A DNA stretch of 6,304 nt. It comes from Bacteroidaceae bacterium. Lineage in GTDB: Bacteria > Bacteroidota > Bacteroidia > Bacteroidales > Bacteroidaceae. Location of the stretch: the NCBI GenBank assembly GCA_900772575.1, contig CAAHEN010000185.1, positions 1 through 6,304 of the forward strand. Reading direction: 5' to 3'. A program made the translations under genes and the position numbers. The notes beneath the pieces are model-generated. The model was not told where the DNA came from. It saw nothing but the letters and a program-made list of their open reading frames with translations, and searched no databases. Below are positions 5,056 to 6,304 of the stretch, in pieces (the first letter of the stretch is position 1; each line of letters begins with the position of its first letter).

Positions 5056-6304
5056 TCACTTCACGAGGACCTTCTTGCCACCGACGATGTAGAGGCCTGC
5101 GGGCAGGCCGTTCGTGGCGTTGGCAGCCTTCACGTTGCTGCGCACCTTGACGCCGGAGAGCGTGTAGACGCTGACAGGCGTGTCGGCCGTGGCGACAGGT
5201 GCCGTGGCGATGCCGTTGATGACATCTTCAATCTTCACGGTGAGCTCACCGTCCTCAGTGGTCTCGGGGATCTCGGTGAAGTAACCGCTGCCAGAGGCCA
5301 CGGAGGTGCCGTCGACAGAGTTCTTGACCACGCCGTCGAGCAAGAGGCCGAGACCGGCCTTCACCTTAGTGGCGAGGAAGACGCTCGTCAGACCGTTCTG
5401 GACGACGGGGGTGTGGACATACTGCGTGTTGAGGAAGGCGTTGCCGTCATCAGCGAGCATGAGCTGGGCGAAGGTCTCGTTCTCTGCCGTCTGGATGATG
5501 AACGGCGTACCGGCGGGGATCACCTCGCTTTCGTCGTAAGAGGCAAGCTGCAGGTAGTTGGCGCCATCGTCGCCGGCCTTCTGGCCGAGCACCTTGTAGG
5601 CGGTCGGGCTGACACCCTTGACGGCGAACGGCACGCTGACAACCTGGAGCTTGTTGGCACCCACGGTCAGGGTATGGTTGGTCAGGTAATCGGCCTCCGC
5701 GAGGCTGACGCTGAATACGGAGTTGCCCGTGCTGGTATTCCAGTTGACGATGCCGCCGTTCGGGTCAGCGTTGAAGTAGACGCCTTCAGCCATCTGGATG
5801 ACGAACTTGCCGCCTTCCTTGGCTGATACGAAGGTGAAGCTTTCGGCCTTGTCGCCCGACATGAGCTTTGTGCTGAGGCTGATGTCATCAGGATCTGCCA
5901 CACCTGTGTAGGGATTGTGGATATAGCGGCCTGTGGCCAGGTTGCGGAACGCGAAGGTGCCGTCGGCATTCTTCTTCACCTGCCAGATGGCGTCGAGGCG
6001 GCTCTCAGCGTTCTCGTCGTCCTTGTAGCCCCATGTCACGTTGGCCGTGGTGTCGGCGTTGGTGGCATAGACGTAGTTGCCGTTAGCGGCAGCGGGTTCG
6101 CCGGTATCGTTGACGGTCTCGCTCTTGATGCGGATCACAGCGCCGTCTTCGGGCACGATGAGCTTGGCGTTGAAGGCGCTGATGGCCTTGCGTACGGCGG
6201 TCAGGTACTCATCGATCTGTGCGAGCGTGAGGACCTTGCCTTCAATGGCGGTCTTGACCGTATTGATGTCGGTCGTCAGGGCATCCTGCGCACCGGCGGG
6301 GAAG
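5056..6304 (-). CDS. Secreted or surface protein with T9SS-like C-terminal domain (5' end outside window)
   Basis: The frame stays open to the right edge, so only the last 415 residues are visible. The GTG at 6154-6156 is an internal valine and not a start. The visible part begins with a helical stretch (about 1-45). A region of about 50-203 follows that resembles ricin-type beta-trefoil or carbohydrate-binding modules (YVYATN, IWQVKKNADGTFAFRNLATG, GGIVNWNTSTGNSVFSV). Next comes a beta-rich segment with VSVPF (222-226) and AGTPFI (264-269), a pattern seen in Prevotella and Bacteroides surface proteins. The final 40 or so residues (VYTLSGVKVRS, then GLPAGLYIVGGKKVLVK) look like a T9SS sorting domain. 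I infer export and either surface attachment or release. No catalytic domain is visible, and the missing N-terminal part may hold one. Ligand unknown. Confidence 0.8.
   Translation of the reverse strand, partial: FPAGAQDALTTDINTVKTAIEGKVLTLAQIDEYLTAVRKAISAFNAKLIVPEDGAVIRIKSETVNDTGEPAAANGNYVYATNADTTANVTWGYKDDENAESRLDAIWQVKKNADGTFAFRNLATGRYIHNPYTGVADPDDISLSTKLMSGDKAESFTFVSAKEGGKFVIQMAEGVYFNADPNGGIVNWNTSTGNSVFSVSLAEADYLTNHTLTVGANKLQVVSVPFAVKGVSPTAYKVLGQKAGDDGANYLQLASYDESEVIPAGTPFIIQTAENETFAQLMLADDGNAFLNTQYVHTPVVQNGLTSVFLATKVKAGLGLLLDGVVKNSVDGTSVASGSGYFTEIPETTEDGELTVKIEDVINGIATAPVATADTPVSVYTLSGVKVRSNVKAANATNGLPAGLYIVGGKKVLVK

Noticed and set aside
6154..6156. GTG as the start codon of the right-hand gene
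   Set aside because: The frame stays open upstream to the window edge with coding-like sequence (for example LAQIDEYLTAVRKAISAF), so this codon is internal.
1..6304. CRISPR array, tRNA, rRNA, insertion sequence or defence system
   Set aside because: I saw no regularly spaced repeats, cloverleaf, transposase motif, terminal inverted repeats of an element, or toxin/antitoxin or nuclease motifs in any supported gene.

Overview
The window looks like a chromosomal segment of a GC-rich member of the Bacteroidales (Bacteroidota), perhaps a Prevotella-like lineage. Four things support this. Promoters match the Bacteroidetes -7 consensus TAnnTTTG. Leaders just before start codons are A/T-rich and lack a strong Shine-Dalgarno sequence. 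There are several small outer-membrane beta-barrel genes of the type abundant in this phylum. One surface protein ends in a tail resembling the type IX secretion (T9SS) sorting domain. The exact taxon is an inference.

All confident genes lie on the minus strand, so transcription runs from right to left. From the right edge: (1) the 3' part of a large secreted or surface protein (5056 to beyond 6304), closed by a hairpin at 4977-5010; (2) a DEAD-box RNA helicase of the DeaD/CsdA type (3031-4854), with its own strong promoter and an apparent TTG start; (3) a PorT-like beta-barrel gene (2304-2993) that starts 37 bp after the helicase stop, with no promoter visible between them, so probably co-transcribed; (4) a 497-bp AT-richer gap (1807-2303) with no confident gene; (5) a second, less recognisable beta-barrel gene (1054-1806); (6) a third beta-barrel gene (244-897) with its own promoter and a nine-base C tract in its predicted leader; (7) a hairpin-rich, gene-free left end (1-243).

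Functionally the genes are loosely related: three unlinked-looking cell-envelope barrels, one RNA-remodelling enzyme and one exported protein. There is no sign of a defence island, mobile element, CRISPR array, tRNA or rRNA. The most intriguing part is the gap at about 2040-2190. It has a well-formed minus-strand promoter under a near-perfect 20-bp palindrome, but it leads only into a hairpin-rich transcript and a doubtful 93-codon frame. A regulated small RNA or a small unrecognised gene is possible there. The rest of the window is ordinary, with small points of interest: the C9 tract, the TTG start and the helicase-barrel pairing.
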